Source: Lachnospiraceae bacterium
GTDB taxonomy: Bacteria; Bacillota; Clostridia; Lachnospirales; Lachnospiraceae
Assembly: GCA_021202465.1 (NCBI GenBank)
Contig: JAJQCZ010000031.1
Coordinates: 48,569-112,568 of the forward strand
Direction: 5' to 3'
Length of the DNA: 64,000 nucleotides
Part shown: positions 1 through 8,873 of the stretch, piece by piece
How positions within the stretch are numbered: position 1 is the stretch's first letter
Layout: each line of letters opens with the position of its first letter
Made by a program: the position numbers and the translations under genes
The notes under the pieces: model-generated
What the model was told of the DNA's origin: nothing
Databases searched by the model: none
What the model saw: only the letters and a program-made list of their open reading frames with translations

Positions 1-1
1 G

Positions 2-283
2 GCGCCCGGCGCGTTCTTCGTTCTCTCCTGCCTGACGGCGCTGCAGAACAAGTTCAAGGCGCCCAGTGCGACCAACACGGACGATGCGGGCTGCGAGTCC
101 ATCGCCTGCGGCGGCAACTGCGCAACCTGCAGCGGCAGTCTCTTTGTTTCCAATCGCGAGGTTCTGGAGAAGGCCCGCGCAGAGGCTGAGGCAAAGAAGG
201 CGGCGGAGAAGGCTGCAAAAGCAGCTGCGGCGAAAGCGAAGAAAGAAGCCGAGGCGGCCGCTAAAGCCGCTGCGAAGGAATAG
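2..283 (+). CDS. rnfE: RnfE C-terminal part (gene cut by window edge)
   Basis: Only the last 93 codons are in the window. They open with the end of a membrane segment (APGAFFVLSCLTALQNKFKAP), which matches the C-terminus of RnfE, a membrane subunit of the Rnf ferredoxin:NAD oxidoreductase that couples electron flow to Na+ or H+ export. After it comes a Cys-containing stretch (CESIACGGNCATC) and then a tail of about 40 residues made almost only of Ala, Lys and Glu. Usual RnfE proteins end soon after the last membrane helix, so the Cys-rich segment and charged Ala-rich tail are an extension. rnfA follows after 18 bp with a GGAGGAGG ribosome site, in the normal rnfCDGEAB order. The identity rests partly on that order. 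Confidence 0.85.
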   Translation, partial: APGAFFVLSCLTALQNKFKAPSATNTDDAGCESIACGGNCATCSGSLFVSNREVLEKARAEAEAKKAAEKAAKAAAAKAKKEAEAAAKAAAKE

Positions 284-301
284 GAGGAGGAAGTTAAGAG
301 T

Positions 302-886
302 ATGTTTGTAAAATGTATTTTGGTTTTGTTGTCCGCAGCTCTGGTCAACAACGTCATTCTCAGTCAGTTCCTCGGCCTGTGTCCCTTCCTCGGGGTGTCA
401 AAGCAGGTGGAGACGGCAGCCGGAATGGGCGCGGCCGTGATCTTCGTCATCACGATTGCCTCGGCGGTCTGCAGTGCGATCTATCTGGCCATCCTGGTGC
501 CGCTGGATCTGACCTATCTGAACACCATCGTGTTCATCCTTGTCATCGCCTGCCTGGTGCAGCTGGTGGAAATGGTTCTCAAGAAGATGATTCCCAGCCT
601 CTATCAGGCACTTGGTATCTATCTGCCCCTGATCACTACGAACTGCGCGGTTCTCGGTATCGCCCTGAACAACGTGCAGGATTACACAGAGCATGTGATG
701 CTCTACTCCATCGTCAACGGCCTGGGCGCTTCCATCGGCTTCACGATCTCCATTGTCCTGATGGCCGGCATCCGTGAGCGTATCGCCACCAATGATATCA
801 CCCGCTCCTTCCGCGGCATGCCCATCGTCCTGGTCACAGCCGGACTGATGGCCATCGCCTTCTGCGGTTTCTCCGGTGTGATCTGA
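302..886 (+). CDS. rnfA: Rnf electron transport complex subunit RnfA
   Basis: 194 residues, the usual size for RnfA. It is an integral membrane protein with about six hydrophobic segments. The family signature LVNNVILSQFLGLCPFLGVSK is at residues 15-35, and the second conserved half-motif ITTNCAVLG is near residue 110. The cysteines in these two motifs are the ones known to bind a [2Fe-2S] cluster at the RnfA-RnfE interface inside the membrane. In the complex, RnfA and RnfE carry electrons across the membrane between the RnfB/RnfC side and RnfG/RnfD. It lies between rnfE and rnfB with short spacers, so the three are co-transcribed. Confidence 0.96.
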   Translation: MFVKCILVLLSAALVNNVILSQFLGLCPFLGVSKQVETAAGMGAAVIFVITIASAVCSAIYLAILVPLDLTYLNTIVFILVIACLVQLVEMVLKKMIPSLYQALGIYLPLITTNCAVLGIALNNVQDYTEHVMLYSIVNGLGASIGFTISIVLMAGIRERIATNDITRSFRGMPIVLVTAGLMAIAFCGFSGVI

Positions 887-902
887 CAGGAGGAGAAAGA
901 TT

Positions 903-1706
903 ATGAATATGAATGCTGTACTGATGGCCGTCGTCGTCGTGGGCGGCGTAGGCCTGCTGATCGGCATCCTTCTGGGAGTGGCCGGTAAGAAATTTGAAGT
1001 AGAAGTCGACGAGAGAGTCGCCCGGGTGCGGGAGCACCTCGCCGGCAGCAACTGCGGCGGCTGCGGCTTTGCCGGATGCGACGCGGCAGCGGCGGCCATG
1101 GTGGCCGGTGAGGCACCTCCCAGTGCCTGTGCCCCGGCTGGTGCGGAGAACGCCAAAGCCATCGCGGAGATTCTCGGCGTGTCCGTGGGCGACATCGAGA
1201 AAAAGGTTGCCTACGTGAAATGCTCCGGGACCTGTGACAAGACAGTGATGCAGTCTCAGTATTTCGGTATCACGGATTGTGTGAAGGCGACCACGATGCC
1301 CGGCGGTACGGATAAGGCCTGCAGCTTCGGCTGCATGGGGATGGGCTCCTGTGTGAGCGTCTGTACGCAGGATGCCATACACATCGTAAACGGTGTGGCT
1401 GTGGTTGATCCGGAGCGCTGCGGCGCCTGCGGTGCCTGCGTGAAGATCTGTCCCAAGCACCTGATCGAGCTGATTCCTTATAAGCCCGTGCAGATGGTGA
1501 GCTGCAGCAACACCCAGAAGGGCAAGGATGTCAAGGCCGTCTGTACGGCCGGATGCATCGGCTGCGGCATCTGCGTCAAGCAGTGTGAGTTCGGTGCGGT
1601 CGCCCTGGAGAACAACCTCGCGAAGATTGATCCCGCCAAATGTACGAACTGCGGCAAGTGCGCCGCCAAGTGCCCGGTGAAGGTAATTAAGATGGTGAAG
1701 GCCTGA
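903..1706 (+). CDS. rnfB: Rnf complex iron-sulfur subunit RnfB
   Basis: 267 residues. A single N-terminal membrane anchor (about residues 5-28) is followed by the RnfB [4Fe-4S] domain with C51, C54, C59 and C76 (NCGGCGFAGC...), then ferredoxin-type Cys clusters, including CGACGACVKICP, CIGCGICVKQC and CTNCGKCAAKCP. RnfB takes electrons from reduced ferredoxin and passes them into the membrane part of the complex. It is the last gene of the rnf operon: a strong hairpin terminator follows about 30 bp after the stop. The start codon is preceded by AGGAGGAG. Confidence 0.97.
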   Translation: MNMNAVLMAVVVVGGVGLLIGILLGVAGKKFEVEVDERVARVREHLAGSNCGGCGFAGCDAAAAAMVAGEAPPSACAPAGAENAKAIAEILGVSVGDIEKKVAYVKCSGTCDKTVMQSQYFGITDCVKATTMPGGTDKACSFGCMGMGSCVSVCTQDAIHIVNGVAVVDPERCGACGACVKICPKHLIELIPYKPVQMVSCSNTQKGKDVKAVCTAGCIGCGICVKQCEFGAVALENNLAKIDPAKCTNCGKCAAKCPVKVIKMVKA

Positions 1707-1737
1707 TCCGATCTGTTGAAAAGAAAAAAATGATAAG

Positions 1738-1782
1738 ATTCCCGTACGTATCAGGAATGGATGCGTACGGGAATTTTTCTTT
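1738..1782 (+). terminator. Intrinsic terminator of the rnf operon
   Basis: An 11-bp perfect stem (1738-1748 with 1764-1774, arm ATTCCCGTACG), a 15-nt loop and then TTTTTCTTTT. Confidence 0.93.
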
Positions 1783-2029
1783 TGGGGAAATCAGATCATT
1801 TTAGGCCTGCACAGGACGGAAGGTTATTAATTTTTCATAATCTTAACCGAAATTAAGAAATGTTTATTGAGAGTTTATCGGATGAAAACTTACATCTTTT
1901 ACAATATTTATGAACATGTTACAGTTTTAGCGTAGCAAAACAATCCGGCCTTTCTTTGCGCATCCGTGTTTTCCCAAAGGCGCTGAAGAAGATGTCGGTC
2001 ACACCCATTTTATAATGAGGAGGAGGAAC
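1783..2029 (+). promoter_or_regulatory. Upstream region of the TRAP operon with a candidate operator
   Basis: A 247-bp A/T-rich stretch without a gene. It holds an inverted repeat TCTTAA-6 nt-TTAAGA (1841-1846 and 1853-1858) and a -10-like TACAAT (1900-1905) with no convincing -35 at the right distance. That would fit a promoter needing an activator, for example the AraC-type protein encoded at 6546; this is inference. A GAGGAGGAGG ribosome site lies at 2017-2026. Confidence 0.4.
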
Positions 2030-2530
2030 ATGAAAGTTATCAAATGGTTGGATGAACATCTGGAGGAGTTCATCCTGATGATCATGTGCATTTGCATGGC
2101 CTGTATCATGATGCTTAATGTAATCATGCGCTATGTATTGGGAGATTCCCTGACCTGGGCCGAGGAATTAACCTGCTACATATTTGTCTGGTCGTCCTTT
2201 ATGTCGATCAGCTACTGCATGAGGAAGAAGCTCTCTGTGCAGATCACCATGGTGCGGGATGCACTGCCGGGAAAGAGCAGATACATCCTGATGATTGTGG
2301 TGGATGTAATCTGCCTGTTGCTGTATGCGTATATGACACCGTCCGCTTACACACTCTGCACGCAGATCAACCGGATGGGCGCGACCAGCCCGGCTCTGGG
2401 AATTCCCATGTGGATCATCTATATCTCTCCCGTTCTGGGATTTATCCTGTCGATGATCCGTTCTGCACAGAATATCTATTTCGATATCCGTGACATGAAA
2501 GCCTTCGATGCCGCCAATACGGCCAGATAG
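2030..2530 (+). CDS. dctQ: TRAP transporter small permease subunit (DctQ type)
   Basis: 166 residues with four hydrophobic segments, the usual make-up of DctQ, the small membrane subunit of tripartite ATP-independent periplasmic transporters. The stretch ending YVLGDSLTWAEELTCYIFVW is the typical N/E-W-(A/S)-E-E motif region of DctQ. The start at 2030 is chosen over an upstream ATG at 2015 because GAGGAGGAGG (2017-2026) sits just ahead of it. It forms an operon with the large permease (2552) and the binding protein (3864). The substrate class is not shown by this subunit. Confidence 0.93.
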   Translation: MKVIKWLDEHLEEFILMIMCICMACIMMLNVIMRYVLGDSLTWAEELTCYIFVWSSFMSISYCMRKKLSVQITMVRDALPGKSRYILMIVVDVICLLLYAYMTPSAYTLCTQINRMGATSPALGIPMWIIYISPVLGFILSMIRSAQNIYFDIRDMKAFDAANTAR

Positions 2531-2551
2531 AGAAAAGAGAGGAGAGTAAAT

Positions 2552-3838
2552 ATGTCACCAGCTGCATTGTTTGTTGTATTTGTTATTACCCTGTTTGTGT
2601 CCATCCCGGTATCCAGCGCCGTCACGCTGACGTCCCTGTTTCCCGGTTTCTTCACCAGTATTTATACCGTCAGCAGCTTTGTCCGGTATTGTATTGAAGG
2701 CGTAAACAGCTTTACGCTGCTCGCCATTCCCATGTTCATCCTGTCCGGTATCATCATGGCCCGCGGCGGCGTTTCCAAGAAGCTTTTCGAGTTCTTCGAG
2801 TTCTTCCTGGGCAAGATCCCCGGCGGCATGCCCTGTGCCGTGGTCATCACCTGCCTGTTCTACGGCGCTATCTCCGGTTCCGCTCCCGCTACAGTGGCGG
2901 CTGTCGGAAGCATGACGATTCCGGTTCTGCTGAATCTCGGATATAAGAGAGAGTTTACCGTTTCCACCGTAGCCGTGGCCGGCAGCCTGGGCGTCATCAT
3001 TCCTCCCAGCATCCCCATGGTGCTGTACTGCATGGCGAACTCCGATGCCTCTGTCGGCAGCATGTTTACGGCCGGTATCATCCCCGGTTTCCTGATTGCC
3101 GGCTGCCTGTGCGTCTACGCTGTATTTTACTGCATCAAAAACGGCGAGGATAAAGAGAAAATTAATAAGGAAGTCGGAGCCCTCCATGAAAGAGGTTTTG
3201 TCAAAGTCTTCATGACCAGCTTCTGGGCGCTGCTCTCCCCGGTCATCATCCTGGGAAGCATCTACGGCGGCATCGCTTCTCCGACGGAGGCGGCGACGAT
3301 CTCCGTCTTCTATGCGCTGATTGTCGGTCTGTTCATCTACCGGACTCTGAAGCCGAAGGATATCTGGCCCATCATCCGGGAGTCGGTTGAGACCTATGCG
3401 CCCCTGCTTTTCGTTCTGGGATCCGCCGCGGCGTTCGCCAAGATCATCGCTATCATGCAGATTCCTACAATGATCAGTACATTTATGACCACGACCTTCC
3501 ACAGCAAATTTGCGATCCTGCTGATCGTCAACATCATCCTGTTCTTCGTCGGCATGGTCATGGACGGCGGCCCCGCGATTCTGCTGCTGACCCCCATCCT
3601 GTGGCCCGTCGTTGAAGCAGTGGGAATGAACGAAATTCATTTCGGTATCAACATGGTGGTCAACCTGGCGATCGGATTTGTCACGCCGCCGATCGGCATC
3701 AACCTCTTTGTGGCAAGCCGGGTCGGCGAACTGCCGGTCATGACGGTCGCGAAGAATGTTATGCCCTATATCGCTCTATTCATCGTGGCACTGGTCCTGA
3801 TTGTCGTGTTCCCTCAGATTTCTCTGTGCCTGCTGTGA
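2552..3838 (+). CDS. dctM: TRAP transporter large permease subunit (DctM type)
   Basis: 428 residues with about twelve hydrophobic segments, typical DctM/SiaM length. Family patterns are visible: the GAISGSAPATVAAVGSMTIP segment near residue 110, SLGVIIPPSIPMVLY near 147, and FVTPPIGINLFVASR near 375. DctM is the transport channel and uses an ion gradient, usually Na+. It starts 21 bp after dctQ with GGAGAG ahead of the ATG. The partner binding lipoprotein follows 25 bp downstream. Confidence 0.96.
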   Translation: MSPAALFVVFVITLFVSIPVSSAVTLTSLFPGFFTSIYTVSSFVRYCIEGVNSFTLLAIPMFILSGIIMARGGVSKKLFEFFEFFLGKIPGGMPCAVVITCLFYGAISGSAPATVAAVGSMTIPVLLNLGYKREFTVSTVAVAGSLGVIIPPSIPMVLYCMANSDASVGSMFTAGIIPGFLIAGCLCVYAVFYCIKNGEDKEKINKEVGALHERGFVKVFMTSFWALLSPVIILGSIYGGIASPTEAATISVFYALIVGLFIYRTLKPKDIWPIIRESVETYAPLLFVLGSAAAFAKIIAIMQIPTMISTFMTTTFHSKFAILLIVNIILFFVGMVMDGGPAILLLTPILWPVVEAVGMNEIHFGINMVVNLAIGFVTPPIGINLFVASRVGELPVMTVAKNVMPYIALFIVALVLIVVFPQISLCLL

Positions 3839-3863
3839 TTCTACGTGTAAAGGAGAGTAAGTA

Positions 3864-4883
3864 ATGAAGATAGTAAAACGCCTGGCAGCATTGATTCTCT
3901 GCCTGGGAATGATCGTGGCGCTGACTGCCTGCGGCAGCAGTTCGACCGCTTCCTCGGACGGAACCTATTCCTGGTATCTGGGAATTGACAGCGGAGAGGA
4001 CACAGTCACCTACCTTTTCGCAGAGAAATTTGCCGAACTGGTCGAGGAGTATTCAGATGGCAAGATGACCATCACCATCTTTTCCAACGCGACGCTGGGC
4101 AGCGACGATACGCTGATTCAGTCGGTCAACTTCCAGGACAGCGCGAACTTTGTCGTGCAGACCACGGCACCTCAGGTCACGTATATTCCTGAGCTGGCGG
4201 TCTTCGATGCGGCCTGTGTCTACAGCGATATTGAAGATGTCCGGACGATCCTCGATGACGAGACCTTCTACAGTTCCATTGAAGAGCTGTATACAAATAA
4301 GGGCTGGAAGCTGCTTGCCTACGCAGATCAGAGCTTCCGTGTCCTTACCAGTAACAAGATGGTAACCACCCTTTCAGACCTCAAGGGTCTGAAGACCCGT
4401 ACCATGTCAAACAGCAACCACATGGCATTCTGGAAGGATGCGGGAGCCAGTCCCACCGCGATGTCCTTCTCCGAGGTGTACACCTCCCTGTCCAACAACA
4501 CCATCGATGCGCAGGAGAACCCTTACGAGACCATCGTCAGCAGCAAGCTGTATGAGGTGCAGGATTATATCATCACAACAAACCATCTGCCTCATATCCT
4601 GAGTCTGGTGACCGGAACCGAGCTGTATGATGCGCTGAGTGAAGACGAGCAGGCCATCCTGGATCAGGCCGCGGCCGAAGCCAAGGTTTACGCCCGTGAG
4701 CAGGCTGACAGCCGTGCGGAGGACCGGATTGCCACCATCGAAGAATATGGTTCCACCGTGGTGGAGTTCAATCAGGATCTGTTTGACGAAATGCAGGAAG
4801 CCGCGCAGGACAGCTGGGAGACCATCCGCTCCATCTGCGGCGACGAGTTGTTCGAACAGTACACTTCCCTTCTGGAAGATTAA
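3864..4883 (+). CDS. dctP: TRAP transporter substrate-binding lipoprotein (DctP type)
   Basis: 339 residues. A lipoprotein signal peptide ends in the lipobox LTAC (Cys at residue 23), followed by a Ser-rich linker, so the protein is anchored outside the cell membrane. The DctP fold is indicated by LSDLKGLKTRTMSNSNHMAFWKDAGASPTAMSFSEVYTSL and by NTIDAQENP, the regions around the Arg that in this family clamps a carboxylate. It captures an organic acid for DctQM. A terminator follows. A paralogue lies at 8860. The exact substrate cannot be told from the sequence. Confidence 0.95.
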   Translation: MKIVKRLAALILCLGMIVALTACGSSSTASSDGTYSWYLGIDSGEDTVTYLFAEKFAELVEEYSDGKMTITIFSNATLGSDDTLIQSVNFQDSANFVVQTTAPQVTYIPELAVFDAACVYSDIEDVRTILDDETFYSSIEELYTNKGWKLLAYADQSFRVLTSNKMVTTLSDLKGLKTRTMSNSNHMAFWKDAGASPTAMSFSEVYTSLSNNTIDAQENPYETIVSSKLYEVQDYIITTNHLPHILSLVTGTELYDALSEDEQAILDQAAAEAKVYAREQADSRAEDRIATIEEYGSTVVEFNQDLFDEMQEAAQDSWETIRSICGDELFEQYTSLLED

Positions 4884-4903
4884 GACACATAATAAACAGG
4901 CTG

Positions 4904-4933
4904 AGAGGGGCGGATTTCGATTCGCCCCTTTTC
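4904..4933 (+). terminator. Intrinsic terminator after the TRAP operon
   Basis: The core stem AGGGGCG (4906-4912) pairs with CGCCCCT (4923-4929), loop TTTCGA, followed by TTTTCTCC. Confidence 0.85.
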
Positions 4934-4956
4934 TCCTGAAAAGATGCTCTTTTTCA

Positions 4957-4985
4957 TTGGAATCCGGGGGAAAGTCTGGTACAAT
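4957..4985 (+). promoter_or_regulatory. Sigma-A type promoter for the 5017 gene
   Basis: TTGGAA (4957-4962), 17-bp spacer, TACAAT (4980-4985). It lies 31 bp ahead of the start codon and after the TRAP terminator. Confidence 0.75.
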
Positions 4986-5016
4986 AGGAGCAGTGATTTT
5001 GCCGGAAGGAGACAGA

Positions 5017-5556
5017 ATGCAGAAAAAAGAAAGAACCACCTACGGTCTCAGCGACCGGTATATCGGGAAGCTGCAGAAGGATATACTTCTCAATATCCTG
5101 ATTGTCCTGGTATTTTACGGTGTATTCAATGTAATGTTCATGCAGAACGAGGGCTATGAGACAACGATCCGATATGCGCTGATTGTTATTTTTCTGGTCG
5201 TCGGCGTGGCGGTCATTTATTCCGATGTGATCCGTGTGCGGAAAAATATGGCGATCTATTATGAGCTTACGGACGAGGCGCTGGAATTCCATACAGCGAA
5301 GGACGAGAAAAGATATCCCTGGAAGGATTTTCAGGCGGTGGTCGTGAACAGGAATAAGATCGGCATGATCTATCCCTATGAATTCCATACGGCGCAGGGA
5401 ACCTTCACCCTTCATAAAAGGGTGGCAGACGCCGAGGAACTGATTCCGGCCATCCTGGAGAGGATACGCCCGTATGCACAGATTGACAAGGAGATCCCGG
5501 ACATTTTTCAGCCCCGGGAAGAGACCTGGCTGAAAAACGCCGGGAGGAGGATATAG
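5017..5556 (+). CDS. Membrane protein of unknown function with a PH-like C-terminal half
   Basis: 179 residues. The start at 5017 has GGAAGGAGA just upstream and follows a good promoter; longer in-frame readings run into the TRAP gene. Two hydrophobic segments (about residues 24-44 and 50-70) are followed by a soluble part with alternating strands (YYELTDEALEFHTAKDEKRYPWKDFQAV, YEFHTAQGTFTLHKRV), which resembles the small bacterial PH-type domains found after paired membrane helices. It ends 7 bp before the AEC permease, so the two are probably co-transcribed. No function is proposed; the PH-like reading is from pattern only. Confidence 0.7.
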   Translation: MQKKERTTYGLSDRYIGKLQKDILLNILIVLVFYGVFNVMFMQNEGYETTIRYALIVIFLVVGVAVIYSDVIRVRKNMAIYYELTDEALEFHTAKDEKRYPWKDFQAVVVNRNKIGMIYPYEFHTAQGTFTLHKRVADAEELIPAILERIRPYAQIDKEIPDIFQPREETWLKNAGRRI

Positions 5557-5563
5557 AAATCAC

Positions 5564-6487
5564 ATGCAGACAATCCTGATCAAGCTGCTCGCCATGCTGT
5601 TTCCAGTGGTTCTGGGATACGGTCTGAAAAGGGTCGGATTCTTCGGGCCGACAGACTACCGCGTCCTGGCCAAAATCGCCATCAATATCACGCTGCCCTG
5701 TACGGTGGTTGCTTCCTTCGCCTCCCTGGAACTGGATAAAAGTCTCCTGGGGGTGACGATCCTGGCCTTCGTGCTGAACTGGCTCGTTCTTCTCTATGCC
5801 TGGATTACGTCCCGGGGCATCCGGGACCCGAAGGAAAGGTGCCGGGACATGTTCTGTGTCGTCGGTTTCAACATGGGGAATTTTCTGATTCCCTTTGCGC
5901 AGCAGTTTATGGGAAGCGCCGGCGTGGCGGTCACGGCTCTGTTTGACGCTGGGAATTCACCCATGTGCACGGGCGGTCATTATATCTTTACCACCAGTGT
6001 TGTCTCTGTCGATGGCAAAAAGACGACGCTTCGGGACGTTGTGCGTAAGCTGTTTTCCTCACCGGCTCTGATCGTTTATCTGGTGATGATCGCCATGATG
6101 CTCGCGGACATTCCGATTCCCGGCTCCATCGCTTCCATCTGTGAACTGACGGGCAATGCCAATGCCTTTGTCTCCATGTTTATGATGGGACTGATGTTTG
6201 AGATTCGTTTTGATGCCAGTTACATGAAAGCCGCTATTTTTGCCCTGTCCCGCAAATATCTGTTCAGTGCGGTGGCTGCGCTGTGCTTTTATACGCTGCT
6301 GCCCTTTGATCTGCTGGTTCGGCAGGTTCTGGTACTCATTGCTTTTGCGCCGATCCCCAGTCTGGCAGCGATTTTTACGGAAAATATCCGGGGGGATGTG
6401 GGACTCTGCAGCTTCATCACTTCCTGCAGCTTCATCATCAGCTCTGTGATCATCACGATCCTGATTTTCGTTATGCATGTCGCATAA
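5564..6487 (+). CDS. AEC family permease (auxin efflux carrier/malate permease type)
   Basis: 307 residues with about ten hydrophobic segments in the AEC pattern: GYGLKRVGFFGPTDYRVLAKIAINITLPC at the start, and the FNMGNFLIPFAQQFMGSAGV and ALFDAGNSPMCTGG segments near residues 104-145, which hold the conserved N-x-G and D-x-G-N features. Members carry organic acids or other anions. Its place between a TRAP transporter and a second DctP protein suggests the whole region handles a carboxylate, but direction and substrate are not shown. It is preceded by GGGAGGAGG. Confidence 0.88.
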   Translation: MQTILIKLLAMLFPVVLGYGLKRVGFFGPTDYRVLAKIAINITLPCTVVASFASLELDKSLLGVTILAFVLNWLVLLYAWITSRGIRDPKERCRDMFCVVGFNMGNFLIPFAQQFMGSAGVAVTALFDAGNSPMCTGGHYIFTTSVVSVDGKKTTLRDVVRKLFSSPALIVYLVMIAMMLADIPIPGSIASICELTGNANAFVSMFMMGLMFEIRFDASYMKAAIFALSRKYLFSAVAALCFYTLLPFDLLVRQVLVLIAFAPIPSLAAIFTENIRGDVGLCSFITSCSFIISSVIITILIFVMHVA

Positions 6488-6545
6488 ATGCATGTCCCTG
6501 TTTACGGCAGTTTGCTCTCCCTGTCGGAGAGTTGAGAGGGGAATC

Positions 6546-8873
6546 ATGAACAAAAAGAATAAACTTCGTTTCTGGCAGAAGCGCAGTATATTTACAACAA
6601 CATTTCTTCTTCTGTCCGTCCTGTCCCTGTTTACGGCGGTCGTCATGTTTGTGTTTGCCAATTATATTGTAACAAACAGTCAGACGGAACGCATGCAGGA
6701 GCTGAACGCCAATCAGCTGAGCCGGGCGGAAGACGATATGGATACACGTCTGGAAATGCTGGAGCAGAGTATGTCTCAGCTTCTCACTTCCAGCGATTTT
6801 ATTTCTATCATGGTCAATCCGGTGCAGGTGGACAGTGACAGAACCACCCGCATCGTATCTGCTCTCGCCGGATGTGTTTCGCAGAATTCACTGGTGGAGG
6901 AAGCTTATTTTTATCTGCCCACCGCGGAGGAAGTATATAGCTCGACGGGAGATTATACGGAAATAGAGACCTTTGAATACGCGGCGGAGATCGAAGAGTA
7001 TCTGTCCCTGCGCACGGAGGGAAGAGACGACGGAGAAGAGAGTGTCTCACTGCTCTTTTACACGGGAGGAAGGCTGCTTATCGCGACGGATTTCTGTGTC
7101 CCTAATTTTATCGGTGCTGTATTTTTCTCAATCGATCTGGACGCGATGGCGAAAATTCTTCAGGGACAGGATGAAGATTCCTCAGGATATTTCCTGATTT
7201 TTGATGAGGAAGGAAACCGGATCGTCGGTGATGAGGAGGCCGCAGTGACAGCCATGCAGTCTGTTTCTGAGGGGGTCTATCAGGATGTCGACGCGGATTC
7301 CGATGAAATCGTTTCGGAAAGTGTTTTCCTCTGTGTTTCTTCCTCGTCCGGACTGCGCTATGTTCTGTATGTAAGTCCGGACTCCGGTTATGTGGACTAT
7401 CTGGCGATCGCCTGGATGCTGCTGCCGTTCCTGCTCCTGTACGCGGCGCTGTCCGAGGTATTTTCCCTCTATATTACGAGAAATATTTACCGTCCCATCA
7501 ACCGGCTGATGCAGATCACTGCCGGAAAGAGGGAAGAGCTGGATGAGGTGAACAGTGGCCGCAGCCGCAACGAGCTGCTGTATCTGGAGAAGGCCTTCCA
7601 GGATACGCTGGATGAAAATACGCAGCACAAGAAGCTCCTGGCCACGATCTCCCGCGACGTGGCAGAACAGACCTTCCGCAGTATGCTCAATGGCCGCACG
7701 ATGAGCAGCGAATACATCGTCAGTACCCTGCAGGGCATCGGCTGGCAGGAGTACCTCCATGGGAGGTACATGGCGCTGGCCGGCCGTCTGGTTCTGGATC
7801 CCGGACGGGAACTGAGTTCTGTGGAGATCGGACTGTACAAGCGAAGTCTTGTCGATTTGCTGGAGGAGCTGAATGGAGAGAATTACATTATCACTCCGTT
7901 CTTCCAGGATAAAGAGGTACTCGCGGTGATTCTGTGTTTTCGGGAAGACTCATCGGTGATTCATATGAAGCAATGCGTCACGGAGTGCGTCGCAGCGGTC
8001 AATCGGTTTACGGAGACGCTTCCGTATTCGGTGGCTTTCGGAAAGGGACGGGTCTACAATGACATTTCTTCCCTGCGTTTCTCCTGGCAGGAGGCGCTGG
8101 AGGAGGCGCAGTATATGTTTTATCTGTCGGAGGAACCGGAATCAGAGCCTCCCGTCCTGGATAAGATGACCGATGATTATGATAAGAGGTATTTCCTGGA
8201 ACGCAGTCATCAGGTGGCGGAAGCGGCCGAGAAGGAGCGCAGAGAGGATGCCGAGAAGATGGCCGTCTCCCTGATTCAGGAAATTCTCGCCTGCAGCACG
8301 GAAAACAGCAAGCTTTACTGGGACCTGGCTGTTGAGGTGATGGTCGAAAAGATGATCGACAGCCACATCAGCTCCGAGGAAATTGAGGAGATGAAGATCT
8401 CGCAGACCCTTGAGCAGGCCGAGGCAACAGGGGATGCGGAAGAGATGCGGGAGGCTCTGGAAACATTTTTCCGGCAGGCGATCCACAGGATTCACAACAG
8501 CAGCCGGAAGAGCCGCTACAAATATGTGGAGACCGCCAAAGAGTATATCGCAGATCACTATTCCGACGGAAATCTGTCACTGAATGAGGTCAGCGAAGCC
8601 ATTGGTATCTCTGCACCCTATCTCAGCGGCGTCTTCAATGAGATCAACCGGGGGAGCTTCTCCTCCTATCTGAAAAATTATCGGATCACGCAGGCCAGAA
8701 ATTTCCTGGAGCAGACAACGCACAGCGTGGCGGAGATCGGATATAAATGCGGATTTAATTCGGCGCAGAGCTTCAGCCGCGCCTTTAAGAAGGAGACGGG
8801 ATTCTCCCCGGGAAAATACCGTGAATATCGCATGGAGAAGAAGAGGCAGGAGGGAGCGCATGAAAAAGAATAA
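6546..8873 (+). CDS. Membrane-anchored AraC family transcriptional regulator
   Basis: 775 residues. TM1 at about 17-41 and TM2 at about 285-310 bracket an extracellular sensor part (Cache-like by position). After TM2 comes a cytoplasmic part and a C-terminal AraC DNA-binding domain with two helix-turn-helix motifs (LSLNEVSEAIGISAPYLSGVF; HSVAEIGYKCGFNSAQSFSRAFKKETG), ending in the usual FSPGKYREYR. Proteins of this layout sense a signal outside the cell and control nearby transport genes. The start at 6546 is chosen because GAGAGGGG precedes it. Its last 14 bp overlap the following lipoprotein gene, so the two are translationally linked. Likely targets are the TRAP/AEC genes upstream (inference). 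Confidence 0.92.
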   Translation: MNKKNKLRFWQKRSIFTTTFLLLSVLSLFTAVVMFVFANYIVTNSQTERMQELNANQLSRAEDDMDTRLEMLEQSMSQLLTSSDFISIMVNPVQVDSDRTTRIVSALAGCVSQNSLVEEAYFYLPTAEEVYSSTGDYTEIETFEYAAEIEEYLSLRTEGRDDGEESVSLLFYTGGRLLIATDFCVPNFIGAVFFSIDLDAMAKILQGQDEDSSGYFLIFDEEGNRIVGDEEAAVTAMQSVSEGVYQDVDADSDEIVSESVFLCVSSSSGLRYVLYVSPDSGYVDYLAIAWMLLPFLLLYAALSEVFSLYITRNIYRPINRLMQITAGKREELDEVNSGRSRNELLYLEKAFQDTLDENTQHKKLLATISRDVAEQTFRSMLNGRTMSSEYIVSTLQGIGWQEYLHGRYMALAGRLVLDPGRELSSVEIGLYKRSLVDLLEELNGENYIITPFFQDKEVLAVILCFREDSSVIHMKQCVTECVAAVNRFTETLPYSVAFGKGRVYNDISSLRFSWQEALEEAQYMFYLSEEPESEPPVLDKMTDDYDKRYFLERSHQVAEAAEKERREDAEKMAVSLIQEILACSTENSKLYWDLAVEVMVEKMIDSHISSEEIEEMKISQTLEQAEATGDAEEMREALETFFRQAIHRIHNSSRKSRYKYVETAKEYIADHYSDGNLSLNEVSEAIGISAPYLSGVFNEINRGSFSSYLKNYRITQARNFLEQTTHSVAEIGYKCGFNSAQSFSRAFKKETGFSPGKYREYRMEKKRQEGAHEKE

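Noticed and set aside
2555..3640. A 361-codon open frame on the minus strand opposite dctM
   Set aside because: Composition is rich in Asp, Gly, His and Gln as expected for the antisense of a membrane protein gene; dctM is certain on the plus strand.
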